DNA of 64,000 nt from Acetomicrobium flavidum (GCF_900129645.1 NZ_FSQZ01000001.1:1822001-1886000), one strand, 5' to 3'; counted from the first letter of the stretch, positions 41,894 through 51,426 are shown. The notes: generated by a model not told the origin, from the letters alone. Program-made: numbers and translations.

Positions 41894-42382
41894 ATGTCCG
41901 CGTCTCAAGGCGGTGCAAAGGAAGTGACGTTGGGAGCCCTTTTTGCCGCCATCGTGGCCGTTGCCACCATGATACACATACCGGTACCCGGCTACAGGGT
42001 TTATTTCAACCTTGGTGAAGGCGTTATCTATTGCATCGCCCTATTGATGGGTCCTAAGTACGGTGCTATTTGCGGCGGCATTGGTGGTGCCATGGCGGAT
42101 GTCGTGCTGGGATATCCCCTTTGGGCCCCCTTCACCTTCGTGATAAAGGGGGCAGAGGGGTTGCTTGCGGGAAGATTTAGACAGAAAAGAAAGCAGGCAG
42201 TGTTGATAGGGGCATGCGTGATGGTGGCCGGCTACACACTGGCAGCCGGATTGCTTTATGGCTGGAAGGTGGCCCCTATCGAGCTTTTAACCGACCTTGC
42301 TCAAGCAGGCGTGGGAGCCGCAATAGCCCTGGTGGCACTGCCCTACATAGAACGGCCAGTAAGGAGGTTCATAGGCAAATAG
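41894..42382 (+). CDS. ECF transporter S component
   Basis: 162-residue hydrophobic protein with about five or six membrane segments from an ATG behind AAGGAGGTGAGG. TLGALFAAIVAVATMIHIPVPGYRVYFNLGEG near residues 12-45, followed by GPKYGAICGGIGGAMADVVLGYP near 55-77, has the pattern of substrate-binding S components of energy-coupling-factor vitamin transporters. No T or A/A' components lie nearby, so it must share a general ECF module elsewhere. The vitamin or metal transported cannot be told. Confidence 0.85.
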   Translation: MSASQGGAKEVTLGALFAAIVAVATMIHIPVPGYRVYFNLGEGVIYCIALLMGPKYGAICGGIGGAMADVVLGYPLWAPFTFVIKGAEGLLAGRFRQKRKQAVLIGACVMVAGYTLAAGLLYGWKVAPIELLTDLAQAGVGAAIALVALPYIERPVRRFIGK

Positions 42383-42428
42383 CCCTCGCAGTTATGCATG
42401 ACAAAGCTTGTTTGAGGCCGTGATTATC

Positions 42429-42458
42429 TTGACACCCGAATTTAATATGTGCTAAAAA
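42429..42458 (+). promoter_or_regulatory. Possible promoter of the YfcC-type carrier gene
   Basis: TTGACA (perfect), 18-base spacer, TAAAAA (4 of 6), about 46 bases before the start codon. Confidence 0.45.
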
Positions 42459-42504
42459 ATCTTCATAATAAGTCATTATCTCATCATTTAAAAGGAGGTT
42501 AAAC

Positions 42505-43896
42505 ATGCGTGTTAAGTTGGCAATGCCTCATACTTACGTGCTTTTATTTTTGATCGTTATCATAGTGGCCATAGGCACCTACTTTGTGCCTGCGGGACAG
42601 TTCGACAGATACAAGGACGAAGCTACAGGTCGTACTCTTGTAGATCCTCAAAGCTTTCACTACGTCGAGCAATCGCCCGTTGGCGTTTTGGACGTCTTTG
42701 CCTCCGTGCCAAAGGGCATGGTGGAGGCAGCCGAGGTCATATTTTTCATCTTCGTGGTGGGCGGAGCCTTCACGATAATCCAGGCGACGGGGGCCATCGA
42801 TGCGGGGATATCCAAGGTCGTCTTGATGCTGAGGAGCAAGGAAAAGCTGCTCATCCCCACCACGATGTTCGTCTTTTCCCTCGGAGGGTTGTCCTTTGGC
42901 ATGTCCGAGGAGACGATAGTCTTTATCCCCATGGGAGTGGCTCTGGCAAGGGCCGTCGGGTTTGACCCCATAGTTGGTACTGCCATGATATCCACCGGGG
43001 CTGCCGTGGGTTTTGCCGGAGGAGTCCTTAATCCCTTTACGGTGGGGGTGGCTCAAAGCATATCCGAGCTTCCGCTTTTTTCCGGGATAGGATTTAGGAC
43101 CGTAGGTTACATTCTTATCTTCATCGTGGCCTGCTATTACGTGATGCGTTATGCCTCCAAGGTTAAGCAAGACCCGAAAAACAGCTTGGTTTGGGACTTA
43201 ATGGCCGAAGAAGAAGGCGAGCAAGGAAAAAGCGAGGATGTCAAACTGACCACCTCTCACAAACTGGTGCTGTTAGTCATGGGTTTGCTTTTTGCCTTCA
43301 TGATATATGGGGTAATGGCCAAAGGTTACTACATCATGGAACTTGCCTCGATATTTCTGGCCATGGGCGTAATTAGCGGGCTTATAGGCGGCCTTTCTCC
43401 CAACGCCATAGCCAGGCTGTTCGTGAAGGGTTCGGAGAGCATCGCCTTTGGAGCCCTTGTTGTGGGCGTCGCCAGGGCAATTCTGGTGGTGATGACCGAT
43501 GGACAGATCATCGACACCGTCATTTACTACCTGGCCAATGCAGTCTATCATCTGCCCAAGTCTCTTACCGCTGCCGGCATGTTTTGGGTTCAGGCTGCGA
43601 TTGACTTCTTCATTCCTTCGGGGAGCGGACAGGCCATGGCGACGATGCCGATAATGTCTCCTCTGGCTGACCTCATAGGCGTCACCAGACAAACTGCCGT
43701 GTTGGCATACCAATATGGCGACGGATTTACAAACCAGCTGTTCCCAACCTCAGGTGTGCTTATGGCCACCTTGGGCATGGCAAAGATTCCCTATGAAAGA
43801 TGGCTTAAGTTCATATGGCCGATAATGGTCTTCTGGTTCATCGTCGGTACCGGCATGGTGATCGTGGGATCGATGATAGGATACGGGCCGTTTTAG
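42505..43896 (+). CDS. YfcC family membrane carrier (C4-dicarboxylate/basic amino acid type)
   Basis: 463-residue integral membrane protein with about twelve hydrophobic segments. MPHTYVLLFLIVIIVAIGTYFVPAGQFDR at the N terminus, GLSFGMSEETIVFIPMGVALA near residue 135 and PSGSGQAMATMPIMSPLADLIGVTRQ near 373 are typical of the YfcC/ArcD-related family. Members are annotated as short-chain fatty acid, arginine/ornithine or dipeptide carriers, so the substrate is uncertain. Strong AAAGGAGG ribosome binding site. A long hairpin follows directly. Confidence 0.87.
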   Translation: MRVKLAMPHTYVLLFLIVIIVAIGTYFVPAGQFDRYKDEATGRTLVDPQSFHYVEQSPVGVLDVFASVPKGMVEAAEVIFFIFVVGGAFTIIQATGAIDAGISKVVLMLRSKEKLLIPTTMFVFSLGGLSFGMSEETIVFIPMGVALARAVGFDPIVGTAMISTGAAVGFAGGVLNPFTVGVAQSISELPLFSGIGFRTVGYILIFIVACYYVMRYASKVKQDPKNSLVWDLMAEEEGEQGKSEDVKLTTSHKLVLLVMGLLFAFMIYGVMAKGYYIMELASIFLAMGVISGLIGGLSPNAIARLFVKGSESIAFGALVVGVARAILVVMTDGQIIDTVIYYLANAVYHLPKSLTAAGMFWVQAAIDFFIPSGSGQAMATMPIMSPLADLIGVTRQTAVLAYQYGDGFTNQLFPTSGVLMATLGMAKIPYERWLKFIWPIMVFWFIVGTGMVIVGSMIGYGPF

Positions 43897-43906
43897 CGAC
43901 GGGCCT

Positions 43907-43947
43907 ATAACATAAAGGCGACCGGGTTTCGGTCGCCTTTATGTTAT
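43907..43947. terminator. Bidirectional terminator
   Basis: ATAACATAAAGGCGACCG and CGGTCGCCTTTATGTTAT form a perfect 18-bp stem with a 5-base loop between convergent genes. The A/T-rich outer part serves as the U-run in both directions. Confidence 0.88.
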
Positions 43948-43968
43948 GAGTGCTTTTGCGGAAAAAAT

Positions 43969-45318
43969 TTAAAACAGCAGCATCGCTATGGGGATGGTAA
44001 CGAGGATGGATAGTGCAACCCTTTCAAACCATATCACTATAAGGTCTTTTATCTTTAGCGGGATGTCTGTTCCCATGATGCAGGGAATGATGCCTGAGAA
44101 GAACAGGACCTCGGATATGGAGATCACGGCGATGGTAAATCGAAAGACAAGGCCGGGATCTATGCCTGTGTTGGCCACTAATATTGCGGGAAGAAACATC
44201 TCAGCCAGGGATACGGCACAAGCCTTTGCAGCCAGCATAGCCTCGGGAATGTTAAAGAGCTTGAAAAGTGGATAGTAGATATAGCCAACGATGTCGAAAA
44301 TTGGAGTATACTTTGCCGTCATGAGGCCCAAAAACCCGATCGATATTATGGAAGGAATCACGGCAAAAGCCATATTTAAACCCTCTTTGAAGTTGTCCTT
44401 GATCGTTTGCCCTATGGATGGTGCCTCCATGGCTGTCATCACACCTGCCTGCCAGGCGCGCTTGAACGAAAATCCGCCTCTTTCTTCCTTGGCCCTCTTG
44501 CTGCTTCCGTCGTAATAGCTGTCAGGTATCGCACTGAGGGGCCACAGCCTTGCGGTTATTGCAGTGACGACGAAAGTGACGATCATGGAGACAACGAAAA
44601 ACAGCATCCAGTAATCCATGATCTTAAGCGTCTTGGCTACCACGAGCATAAAGGTTGCAGAGACCGTGGAAAACCCCGTGGCTATGATTGCGGCTTCTCT
44701 GGCCGAATAAAGGCTTCGCCTGTATATGTTATTGGTTATGATGAGGCCCACCGAGTAGCTTCCCACGAAGGATGCGATGGCATCTATAGCAGATCTGCCC
44801 GGGGTTTTAAATAGAGCTCTCATTACCGGCGCCATGAAAACGCCCGTAAACTCAAGAAGACCGTATCCTGTCAGAAACGCCAAAAACACCGACCCTATAG
44901 GGATAACCAGGCTCACGGGAACGGCCAGGCTTGAAAGAAGGAAGGGGCCGACGCTTTTATCAAGCAGAAAAGAAGGACCTACGTTGAAAAATATCATCGG
45001 TCCTATGAAGGCTCCCATTACCTTTGCAAGGGAGAAAAAGATGTCGCTTTTGGAGCGGTTCCAGGTCTTTCGGATAAAGGGCAGGGCAGCGCCAACTATC
45101 ATGACAGCGATCGTATATACTTTCGCTGCAGTAGGAAAATAATTTCTTATAAAAGTGATGATATGATCAACCGGAATTGAGGAGACAGAACCGATCTTAA
45201 GGGGATAGAAAAACATAAAAAGGCCAAATAGGCTAAATAATATAAAGCGCATTGCAGAAAAGCTGTAAGTTAGCTTATTTTCGATCGTGCGACCCTCGAA
45301 TGTGTGATTCTGAGACAT
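43969..45318 (-). CDS. YjiH family membrane protein (nucleoside-recognition/Gate domain)
   Basis: 449 residues from an ATG with AAAGGAGG upstream (a longer frame is unsupported). About ten membrane segments; two Gate-type stretches, one with FLTGYGLLEFTGVFMAPVMRALFKTPGRSAIDA near residue 150 and a second near 340-400. The pattern AIDAIASFVGSYSVGLIITNNIYRR is typical of YjiH proteins. In histidine-utilising bacteria such a gene often sits with hut genes and may carry histidine or urocanate. Here it follows hutU in the same operon, which supports that role. Confidence 0.83.
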   Translation of the reverse strand: MSQNHTFEGRTIENKLTYSFSAMRFILFSLFGLFMFFYPLKIGSVSSIPVDHIITFIRNYFPTAAKVYTIAVMIVGAALPFIRKTWNRSKSDIFFSLAKVMGAFIGPMIFFNVGPSFLLDKSVGPFLLSSLAVPVSLVIPIGSVFLAFLTGYGLLEFTGVFMAPVMRALFKTPGRSAIDAIASFVGSYSVGLIITNNIYRRSLYSAREAAIIATGFSTVSATFMLVVAKTLKIMDYWMLFFVVSMIVTFVVTAITARLWPLSAIPDSYYDGSSKRAKEERGGFSFKRAWQAGVMTAMEAPSIGQTIKDNFKEGLNMAFAVIPSIISIGFLGLMTAKYTPIFDIVGYIYYPLFKLFNIPEAMLAAKACAVSLAEMFLPAILVANTGIDPGLVFRFTIAVISISEVLFFSGIIPCIMGTDIPLKIKDLIVIWFERVALSILVTIPIAMLLF

Positions 45319-45379
45319 AGGGATACCTCCTTTGTGATAAATGCCACATGCATTGGGCAAAATGATTCTTCCATGCACA

Positions 45380-45414
45380 AGGCGCTTATGACCGGCAGGA
45401 GGCCACAAGCGCCT
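45380..45414. terminator. Hairpin between hutU and the YjiH gene
   Basis: AGGCGCTT (45380-45387) and AAGCGCCT (45407-45414) form a perfect 8-bp stem. A short T-run follows only on the plus strand, so on the operon strand it more likely tunes relative expression than terminates. Confidence 0.35.
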
Positions 45415-45432
45415 GTTTTATGGCTTTAAAGT

Positions 45433-47472
45433 TTATTTGTTTTTCTTCTTTAAAGTTTCGGCAACGGTTTCGGCGACCAGGGTGTCGTCGGGTATGTAGG
45501 GTAGGGTGATGTGATAATCTTGTCTGAGCTTTTCGTTGACCTCGCGGGCAACCTCCATGGCGCCGCTGTTTCTTGCCCAGGATCTTCTTGCCACGCCTAC
45601 GAGCACGTCCCAGGGGATCGCCCTGTCGATTATGCGATCGATGCGCTCACTGCCATCCAAAACGAGGCCAAACCCTCCGTTGATCGCCTTGCCTATGCCG
45701 ACTCCGCCGCCATTATGGAGAGCGACCAAAGACATCCCCCTGGCGGCGTTTCCTGCGTAGCACTGCACGGCCATGTCGGCAGCGATGTTGCTTCCGTCCT
45801 TGATGTTGGCCGTCTCCCTGAAGGGCGAGTCAGTGCCGCCCGTGTCGTGGTGGTCTCTGCCAAGCATGACGGGGCCTATTTCGCCCTTTCGCACCATCTC
45901 GTTGAACTTATGTGCAATGACGTATCTTAAATGAGCATCGGCGTAAAGAATTCTGGCCTGCGTTCCGACGACAAGATTGTTTTTGTCGGCGTCCCTGATC
46001 CAGTTGTAGTTATCCCTGTCCTGCGGCCTGCGGTTGGGGTCGATGCATTCAAGGGCTGCCTTGTCCGTCTTAAGCAGGTCTTCGTGCTTACCTGACAGGC
46101 ACACCCACCTGAAAGGCCCATATCCGTAATCGAAAAGGAGCGGTCCCATGATGTCTTCGACGTAAGAGGGAAATATGAAGCCGTCCCTTTCGTCGACGCC
46201 GTTTTTGCAAATTTCTTTCACGCCGGCGTCGTAGACTGCCTTCATGAAGGAGTTGCCGTAGTCGAAGAAGTACGCTCCGCGATCCACCAGTGTCTTTATG
46301 AGCTCGAAGTGCTTGCGCAGGCTTTTGTCGACGAGCTGTTTGAACCTTTCCCTGTCCTCGGAAAGCATCTTAGTTCGTTCCTCGAAGGTCAGCCCCTGGG
46401 GGCAGTAGCCGCCGTCGTAGGCAGCATGACACGACGTCTGGTCGGATATGAGCTCGGCCTTTATTCCGTTTTTGACGACGTATTCCAGGAGATCCACGAT
46501 GTTTCCATAGTAGGCGATGGATATGGGCTCCTTTTTCTTTAGGTGTTCGTTTGCCACGCGAAATACCTCGTCCAGGTCAGACGAAACGTAGGATACCCAG
46601 CCCTGTTTCCTTCGCGTCTCGATCCTCGACGGATCCACTTCGGCTATGATGCCGACGGCCCCGGCTATCTCGCAGGCCTTGGGCTGAGCGCCGCTCATGC
46701 CGCCCAACCCTGAGGAGATGAAGAGATGTCCGCGCATGTCCTCGCCGGGCTTAAGGCCCAGGTGCAGCCTTCCTGCGTTGAGTATGGTGTTGTAAGTGCC
46801 GTGCACTATGCCCTGGGGGCCTATGTACATCCAGCCGCCTGCCGTCATCTGACCGTAGTTGGTGACGCCAAGCTGCATGCCCCTGTGCCAGTCTTCCTGA
46901 TTATCGTAAAGGCCCACCAGCAAGCCGTTGGTGATGACGACCCTTGGAGCCTCAGGATGAGACTTAAAAAGCCCTAAGGGATGTCCTGACATGACCACCA
47001 AGGTATGGTCTTGGTCTAACATCTCCAGGTACATCTTGATTAACCTGTACTGCATCCAGTTTTGGCAGACCTGCCCCGTCTCGCCGTAGGTCACAAGCTC
47101 GTAAGGATAAAGCGCCACTTCGAAATCGAGGTTGTTGTCGATCATCACCTGAAAGGCCTTTCCTTCGATGCAGTTGCTCTTGTACTCGTCGATGGGTCGT
47201 CCCCAGATTCTTCCCTTCGGCCTGAAGCGGTAGCCGTAGATGCGACCTCTGGTGACTAGCTCTTCCATGAACTCGGGCGCGAGCTTTTCGTGCAGCTCCT
47301 CGGGGACGTAGCGAAGGGCATTCTTTAAAGCCAGTTCCGCCTCCTTTTGGGTTAGAGTAAATCCTCTGTCGGGAGCGCGCCTTACGTTTGGCTCAAAGGG
47401 AGGGTATTCGGGAAGTTCGGGGGGAAGCTTGATCGTCATCGCCTTACCGTTCAACTCGTTCGTCTCTTTCAA
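45433..47472 (-). CDS. hutU: Urocanate hydratase
   Basis: 679 residues, the long urocanase form. Converts urocanate to imidazolonepropionate with tightly bound NAD+. MSGHPLGLFKSHPEAPRVVITNGLLVGLYD near residue 160, YGQMTAGGWMYIGPQGIVHGTYNT near 205, SSGLGGMSGAQPKA near 252 and the active-site cysteine region YGYGPFRWVCLSG near 446 are all present. The start is a TTG behind AAGGAGG. It lies between an IclR regulator and a YjiH transporter; no hutH, hutI or formiminotransferase is in the window. Confidence 0.96.
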   Translation of the reverse strand: MKETNELNGKAMTIKLPPELPEYPPFEPNVRRAPDRGFTLTQKEAELALKNALRYVPEELHEKLAPEFMEELVTRGRIYGYRFRPKGRIWGRPIDEYKSNCIEGKAFQVMIDNNLDFEVALYPYELVTYGETGQVCQNWMQYRLIKMYLEMLDQDHTLVVMSGHPLGLFKSHPEAPRVVITNGLLVGLYDNQEDWHRGMQLGVTNYGQMTAGGWMYIGPQGIVHGTYNTILNAGRLHLGLKPGEDMRGHLFISSGLGGMSGAQPKACEIAGAVGIIAEVDPSRIETRRKQGWVSYVSSDLDEVFRVANEHLKKKEPISIAYYGNIVDLLEYVVKNGIKAELISDQTSCHAAYDGGYCPQGLTFEERTKMLSEDRERFKQLVDKSLRKHFELIKTLVDRGAYFFDYGNSFMKAVYDAGVKEICKNGVDERDGFIFPSYVEDIMGPLLFDYGYGPFRWVCLSGKHEDLLKTDKAALECIDPNRRPQDRDNYNWIRDADKNNLVVGTQARILYADAHLRYVIAHKFNEMVRKGEIGPVMLGRDHHDTGGTDSPFRETANIKDGSNIAADMAVQCYAGNAARGMSLVALHNGGGVGIGKAINGGFGLVLDGSERIDRIIDRAIPWDVLVGVARRSWARNSGAMEVAREVNEKLRQDYHITLPYIPDDTLVAETVAETLKKKNK

Positions 47473-47534
47473 TTCAAACTACCTCCTTTTTATATTTGGA
47501 TAGATTAAGACTTTATTTTTTAGGGAAAGCTGCC

Positions 47535-48272
47535 TTATAGCTTGCCTTTAATTCGATCGGCAGCTTCCTTTAGCTTTTTTATGATCGTCTCTTCCTGCCC
47601 GTCGAAGCTCGTAACTAAGCCTGCCAGACCAAGCTGGGCCAAGAAGTTGCCCCTTCGGTCAAAAAGGGGCACACTGATGTCTCCGGCATGCGTGAGCCAT
47701 TCCTCACGGCTGTAGGCAAAGCCCTGTCTTCGTATGTATTCAAGCTCTTGTCTCAGGCGGTCTTTGTCCACCTCGGGCGGCAGGTCGCAGGAGATGATGC
47801 GTTCGCGCACCTCCATCGGGCTGAAGGCCAAAAGGACCTTTCCGGTGGCGCTCACGTGCAAGGGTATGCTCATCCCGCGGCGAGCAACGTATTTGACGGG
47901 ACATGCAGGTTCTACGTGGTATATGCAAAGGCCCCTTCGCCCTTCCAAGACGCTTAGTATGGCCGTCTTCTGGGTTTCGGCAACCAGGCGTTTCATCTCC
48001 TCTGAGGCGGCGCCGATCAAGGCCTGATGAAAGAGCTTTTCGTTGTGGAGGAGGAAAAAACCGACTCCGGGGCGAAATTGGTCGGTCTTGGGGTCGGCAT
48101 AAACCCATTCTTCCTTTTCGAGAGACTTGAGCAGGCGATGCAGCGTGCTTTTCGGTATGCCCGTAAAGCCTTCTATCTCTCGCAGGCTATAGGTATCGTT
48201 CGAGGAACACAGCAGCCTCATGATGGCTGCTATCTTGCCGACGGTATCCGTCTTTGAGGAAGCCTTGGCCAT
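47535..48272 (-). CDS. IclR family transcriptional regulator of the hutU operon
   Basis: 245 residues from an ATG behind AGGAGGAG. N-terminal winged helix (KIAAIMRLLCSSNDTYSLREIEGFTGIPKSTLHRLLKSLEKEEWV) and effector domain with HVSATGKVLLAF near residue 145. It is the first gene of the IclR-hutU-YjiH operon, and its own promoter contains a perfect inverted repeat, so autoregulation plus control by urocanate or histidine is likely. Confidence 0.92.
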   Translation of the reverse strand: MAKASSKTDTVGKIAAIMRLLCSSNDTYSLREIEGFTGIPKSTLHRLLKSLEKEEWVYADPKTDQFRPGVGFFLLHNEKLFHQALIGAASEEMKRLVAETQKTAILSVLEGRRGLCIYHVEPACPVKYVARRGMSIPLHVSATGKVLLAFSPMEVRERIISCDLPPEVDKDRLRQELEYIRRQGFAYSREEWLTHAGDISVPLFDRRGNFLAQLGLAGLVTSFDGQEETIIKKLKEAADRIKGKL

Positions 48273-48291
48273 GTCCTCTCCTCCTAATAAC

Positions 48292-48306
48292 GGGACAGCC
48301 TGTCCC
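48292..48306 (-). promoter_or_regulatory. Operator in the leader of the IclR-hutU operon
   Basis: GGGACAG-C-CTGTCCC, a perfect 7-bp inverted repeat with a single central base. It lies between the -10 box and the ribosome binding site, so a bound repressor would block transcription. Confidence 0.6.
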
Positions 48307-48316
48307 ATTTGTGTAT

Positions 48317-48345
48317 AACATAGCGAATAGTCGGTACTTTGTCAA
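48317..48345 (-). promoter_or_regulatory. Promoter of the IclR-hutU-YjiH operon
   Basis: Minus strand: TTGACA (perfect), 17-base spacer, TATGTT (4 of 6), 45 bases before the regulator start. Confidence 0.7.
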
Positions 48346-48410
48346 TAGAAGGACAAGCACCCCCTCAGAGGCGTTGACGAGAAAGGCAAAAGCGCAAAAA
48401 GCGCTTAAAT

Positions 48411-48443
48411 TAAAAAAGGAGCTTAAAACGGACTTTAAGCTCC
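48411..48443 (-). terminator. Terminator of the amino acid ABC operon
   Basis: Minus strand: GGAGCTTAAA pairs with TTTAAGCTCC (perfect 10 bp, 6-base loop) followed by TTTTTTA. It ends the transporter operon before the IclR promoter. Confidence 0.92.
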
Positions 48444-48474
48444 CAAAACGCAAAGGTATGGGATCTTTGCTGTT

Positions 48475-49173
48475 TCAGCGCCTGTCCCTGGCGTGGCCGA
48501 AGCCCGGGATTTCGATCCTCTTTTCGATCTTGCCCACGAGCCAAGCTGCCGCCAATACAATGACGAGGTAGATGACGGCAACGATGAGGTAGACCCTGAA
48601 GAACTGATAATTTCTGCTTGCGATGAACTTTCCCTGTGTCAGTAAGTCCGGGGCGCCTATGACGTAGGCTATGGAGGTGGATTTGAGCAGATATATGAAC
48701 TCGTTGGTCCAGGCAGGGATAGACCACCTGACGGCCTGCGGCAGCACAACGTGAAATATGGTCTGCCAGCGGCTCATGCCCAATGAATAAGCCGCCATGT
48801 ACTGGTCTGAGCCCACGGCCTGTATGGAACCGCGCGTGTATTCGGCCTGATAGGCTGCGGAATTCAGTATGAAGCCCAAAAAAGCCACTGTCACGGCAGA
48901 AAGCCTGATCCCGTAGGGCGGAAGGGCAAAATAAAGTATGAAAAGCTGCGCAAGAAGTGGCGTTCCCCTGATCAGCTCTATGTAGGCGGCACACAACCAC
49001 GACACAGGCTTAGCGCCAAAGGTCCTTCCCAGGGCAAGAAATATCCCAAGCAGGCTTCCGCAAAGCATGGAGACGACGGCAAGCTCAAATGTAAAGGCCA
49101 ATCCCTTCATCAACGTGGAAAAATGGGTCGTAAATATGTCTACGATCATGAAGTCTCCCAAAAATCCGGGCAT
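48475..49173 (-). CDS. Polar amino acid ABC transporter permease 1
   Basis: 232-residue inner-membrane protein with about five helices. IRGTPLLAQLFILYFALPPYGIRLS near residue 68 and the EAA loop AVGSDQYMAAYSLGMSRWQTIFHVVLPQAVR near 119-149 are typical of HisM/GlnP permeases. It forms a heterodimer with permease 2 of the same operon. Starts two bases after the ATPase stop. Confidence 0.94.
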   Translation of the reverse strand: MPGFLGDFMIVDIFTTHFSTLMKGLAFTFELAVVSMLCGSLLGIFLALGRTFGAKPVSWLCAAYIELIRGTPLLAQLFILYFALPPYGIRLSAVTVAFLGFILNSAAYQAEYTRGSIQAVGSDQYMAAYSLGMSRWQTIFHVVLPQAVRWSIPAWTNEFIYLLKSTSIAYVIGAPDLLTQGKFIASRNYQFFRVYLIVAVIYLVIVLAAAWLVGKIEKRIEIPGFGHARDRR

Positions 49174-49175
49174 CT

Positions 49176-49934
49176 CTACCTGCCGCCTTCGCCGTAAAGT
49201 TCCCGCAGCTTAAACAAAAACTCCCGGGTTCGCGGATGCTTAGGCTGCGTGAACATCCTTTCGGGAGGTCCCTGTTCTACGATCCTGCCGTTTTCCAAGA
49301 ATATTATCTCGTCCGATACGGAACGGGCAAAGCCCATCTCATGGGTAACGACGAGCATGGTCATGTCGGCTTCGGCCAGCCCCTGCATGACTGCCAAGAC
49401 CTCTCCTATGAGCTCAGGGTCTAATGCCGACGTGGGCTCGTCAAAAAGCATGAGTTTGGGGTCCATGGCCAAAGCCCTGGCAATGGCGACCCTCTGTTTT
49501 TGACCCCCCGAAAGCTGAGCGGGGTAAAGGTCCTCGATCCCCGACAGGCCGACCCTGTTTAGCTCGTAACGGGCGCGCTCCATGGCCTCTTTTTTGGGGA
49601 TCTTTTTGACCTTGGTCAGGCCTATCATGATGTTTTCAAGGGCAGTGAGGTGATGAAACAGCCCGAAGTCCTGGAAGACGTAGCCTATTTGCTGTCGAAT
49701 GGCGTTGATGTTCTTGCACTTGGTGATCTCGGTGTCCTCAAGCCATATTTCGCCCTCGTCCGGGACGACCAGGCGGTTTATGGACTTAAGCAAGGTGCTT
49801 TTTCCCGTGCCGCTTGGGCCTATGATCACCTTGGTCTCGCCTTTATACAGGTCAAAGGAAACCCCATCCAAGACGACCTTGTCGCCGAAGCGCTTCTTTA
49901 AGTTTATTATCCTAAGCAGCGGTTTGTCCGACAT
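49176..49934 (-). CDS. Polar amino acid ABC transporter ATP-binding protein
   Basis: 252 residues. Walker [10 protein letters not shown] near residue 38, Q-loop YVFQDFGLF near 86, signature [16 protein letters not shown] near 141, Walker [15 protein letters not shown] near 163, H-loop VVTHEMGFA near 196. Belongs to the GlnQ/HisP class. It powers the two permeases encoded on either side. Confidence 0.96.
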   Translation of the reverse strand: MSDKPLLRIINLKKRFGDKVVLDGVSFDLYKGETKVIIGPSGTGKSTLLKSINRLVVPDEGEIWLEDTEITKCKNINAIRQQIGYVFQDFGLFHHLTALENIMIGLTKVKKIPKKEAMERARYELNRVGLSGIEDLYPAQLSGGQKQRVAIARALAMDPKLMLFDEPTSALDPELIGEVLAVMQGLAEADMTMLVVTHEMGFARSVSDEIIFLENGRIVEQGPPERMFTQPKHPRTREFLFKLRELYGEGGR

Positions 49935-49943
49935 TGGTACTTT

Positions 49944-50609
49944 TTACACTCCTATTCCGGGAAGTTTGAGCTTTTCTTCCAACCTTTTAAGCAGCCTGGT
50001 GACCCCGAAGGTCAAGACGAAATATATGGCAGCTATGACCAAAAAGATCGGCAGAGGCTTATATTCCACGGCGATGATGTACTGCCCCTGCCTGAGCAGC
50101 TCCACGACGCCTATGGCGTAAGCAAGAGACGTATCCTTGAGTATTATGGCGTATTCATTGGCAAAGGGGGGTATGAACGTCCTGATTGCCTGCGGAAATA
50201 TGACATACGCAAAGGCCTTGTATTCGCTCATGCCAAGTGAGTAGGCGGCCGTGAGCTGATCTGACCCCACTGCCATGAAGCTTCCCCTATAAATTTGGGC
50301 CATGTAGGCCGTCGAGCGCAGCCCCAATGCGAGCACTGAAGCGTAAAAGGGACTCAGCCTGATGCCCGCTCCGGGCAGGCCGTAAAAGACCAGCAAAAGC
50401 AATACCAGCTCCGGAATGCTTCGAAATATCCTGTCGTAGACGGCGGCACATGCCCGAAGCGGCCTGTTTCCGTAAGTGTGGCAAAAGGCGACTATAAGCC
50501 CTAAAACAAGGCTCATGGCAACGATGAGCACGGTCAACTTAATTGTGACGAAAGTCCCTTCCAGCAGGGTTGGGAGGGACTTTTCGATCAAGGCAATGGT
50601 TTCCTTCAA
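49944..50609 (-). CDS. Polar amino acid ABC transporter permease 2
   Basis: 221 residues, with the same architecture as permease 1: FRSIPELVLLLLVFYGLPGAGIRLS near residue 63 and EAA loop AVGSDQLTAAYSLGMSEYKAFAYVIFPQAIR near 117-147. Two distinct permeases point to a histidine/lysine/arginine or glutamine type system. Closely spaced with the ATPase gene. Confidence 0.94.
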   Translation of the reverse strand: MKETIALIEKSLPTLLEGTFVTIKLTVLIVAMSLVLGLIVAFCHTYGNRPLRACAAVYDRIFRSIPELVLLLLVFYGLPGAGIRLSPFYASVLALGLRSTAYMAQIYRGSFMAVGSDQLTAAYSLGMSEYKAFAYVIFPQAIRTFIPPFANEYAIILKDTSLAYAIGVVELLRQGQYIIAVEYKPLPIFLVIAAIYFVLTFGVTRLLKRLEEKLKLPGIGV

Positions 50610-50637
50610 TAAAAACCCCTCGTTCGTGTGGCTTTAT

Positions 50638-51372
50638 TTAAAAGTATTTCTTTAAAAGCTCGTCGAGCTTGCCATTGGCCTTTATTTCCTTTAAGCCCTT
50701 GTTAAGCTTGTCAAGTAAGTCTTTATTGCCCTTGGCGACGGCAATTCCGTATTCCTCGCCGGTTATTATCTCGGCAACCATCGTGACGGGGTTTTCGGCC
50801 ATGTAGCGCTTAGCCACCGGGGTATCCAATACGACGGCGTCGACGTTTCCGTTTATGAGGTCCTGTATGGCCAGCACGAAGGTATCAAACCTGGTGACTT
50901 TTCCCTTGAGTATGCCCGTCTTTTCCAGGTTTTCCTCGACCCATAGGTCTCCCGTCGTTCCCGTCTGTACGGCTATCTTGTGGTTGCCGAAAAGCACGGT
51001 CACGTTTTTGCCGCTTCCCTTTTTGACCAATACGGCCTGGTTAGCGGAGTAGTAGGGTTCCGTGAAGTCTACGACCTTCTTTCTCTCCTCGGTAATTGTC
51101 ATGCCCGATGCGACTATGTCGATTGTGCCGGCCGTTAGCCCGGGTATTAGGGAATCGAAGCTGATGTCCTGAAACTTCACGTCGAAGCCCTGGCTTTTGG
51201 CGATCGCCTTGATTAGGTCGATGTCAAAGCCCACTATTTGGCCGTCTTTGATGTACTCAAAAGGCGGGAAATCGGCGCTGGTGCCCACCACGTAGGTCTT
51301 GGCCACAGCGGGCGTGATGGCCGCAAACAGCACCAACGCTATCATCGACAGATAAAATAAACACTTTTTCAT
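50638..51372 (-). CDS. Amino acid ABC transporter substrate-binding protein (family 3)
   Basis: 244 residues with a signal peptide (FYLSMIALVLFAAITPAVA). The mature part starts TYVVGTSADFPPFEYIKDGQIVGFDIDLIKAIAKSQG, the classic family 3 opening, and includes GMTITEERKKVVDFTEPYY near 107-125. No lipobox cysteine is evident, so it should be free in the periplasm. Ligand is a polar amino acid; the neighbouring hut operon makes histidine a reasonable guess. First gene of the operon with a good promoter. Confidence 0.94.
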   Translation of the reverse strand: MKKCLFYLSMIALVLFAAITPAVAKTYVVGTSADFPPFEYIKDGQIVGFDIDLIKAIAKSQGFDVKFQDISFDSLIPGLTAGTIDIVASGMTITEERKKVVDFTEPYYSANQAVLVKKGSGKNVTVLFGNHKIAVQTGTTGDLWVEENLEKTGILKGKVTRFDTFVLAIQDLINGNVDAVVLDTPVAKRYMAENPVTMVAEIITGEEYGIAVAKGNKDLLDKLNKGLKEIKANGKLDELLKKYF

Positions 51373-51426
51373 TTTCTCGACACCTCCTGTTTTAGGAATC
51401 CTTATTTTCGTGAAGTACTACGTTTA

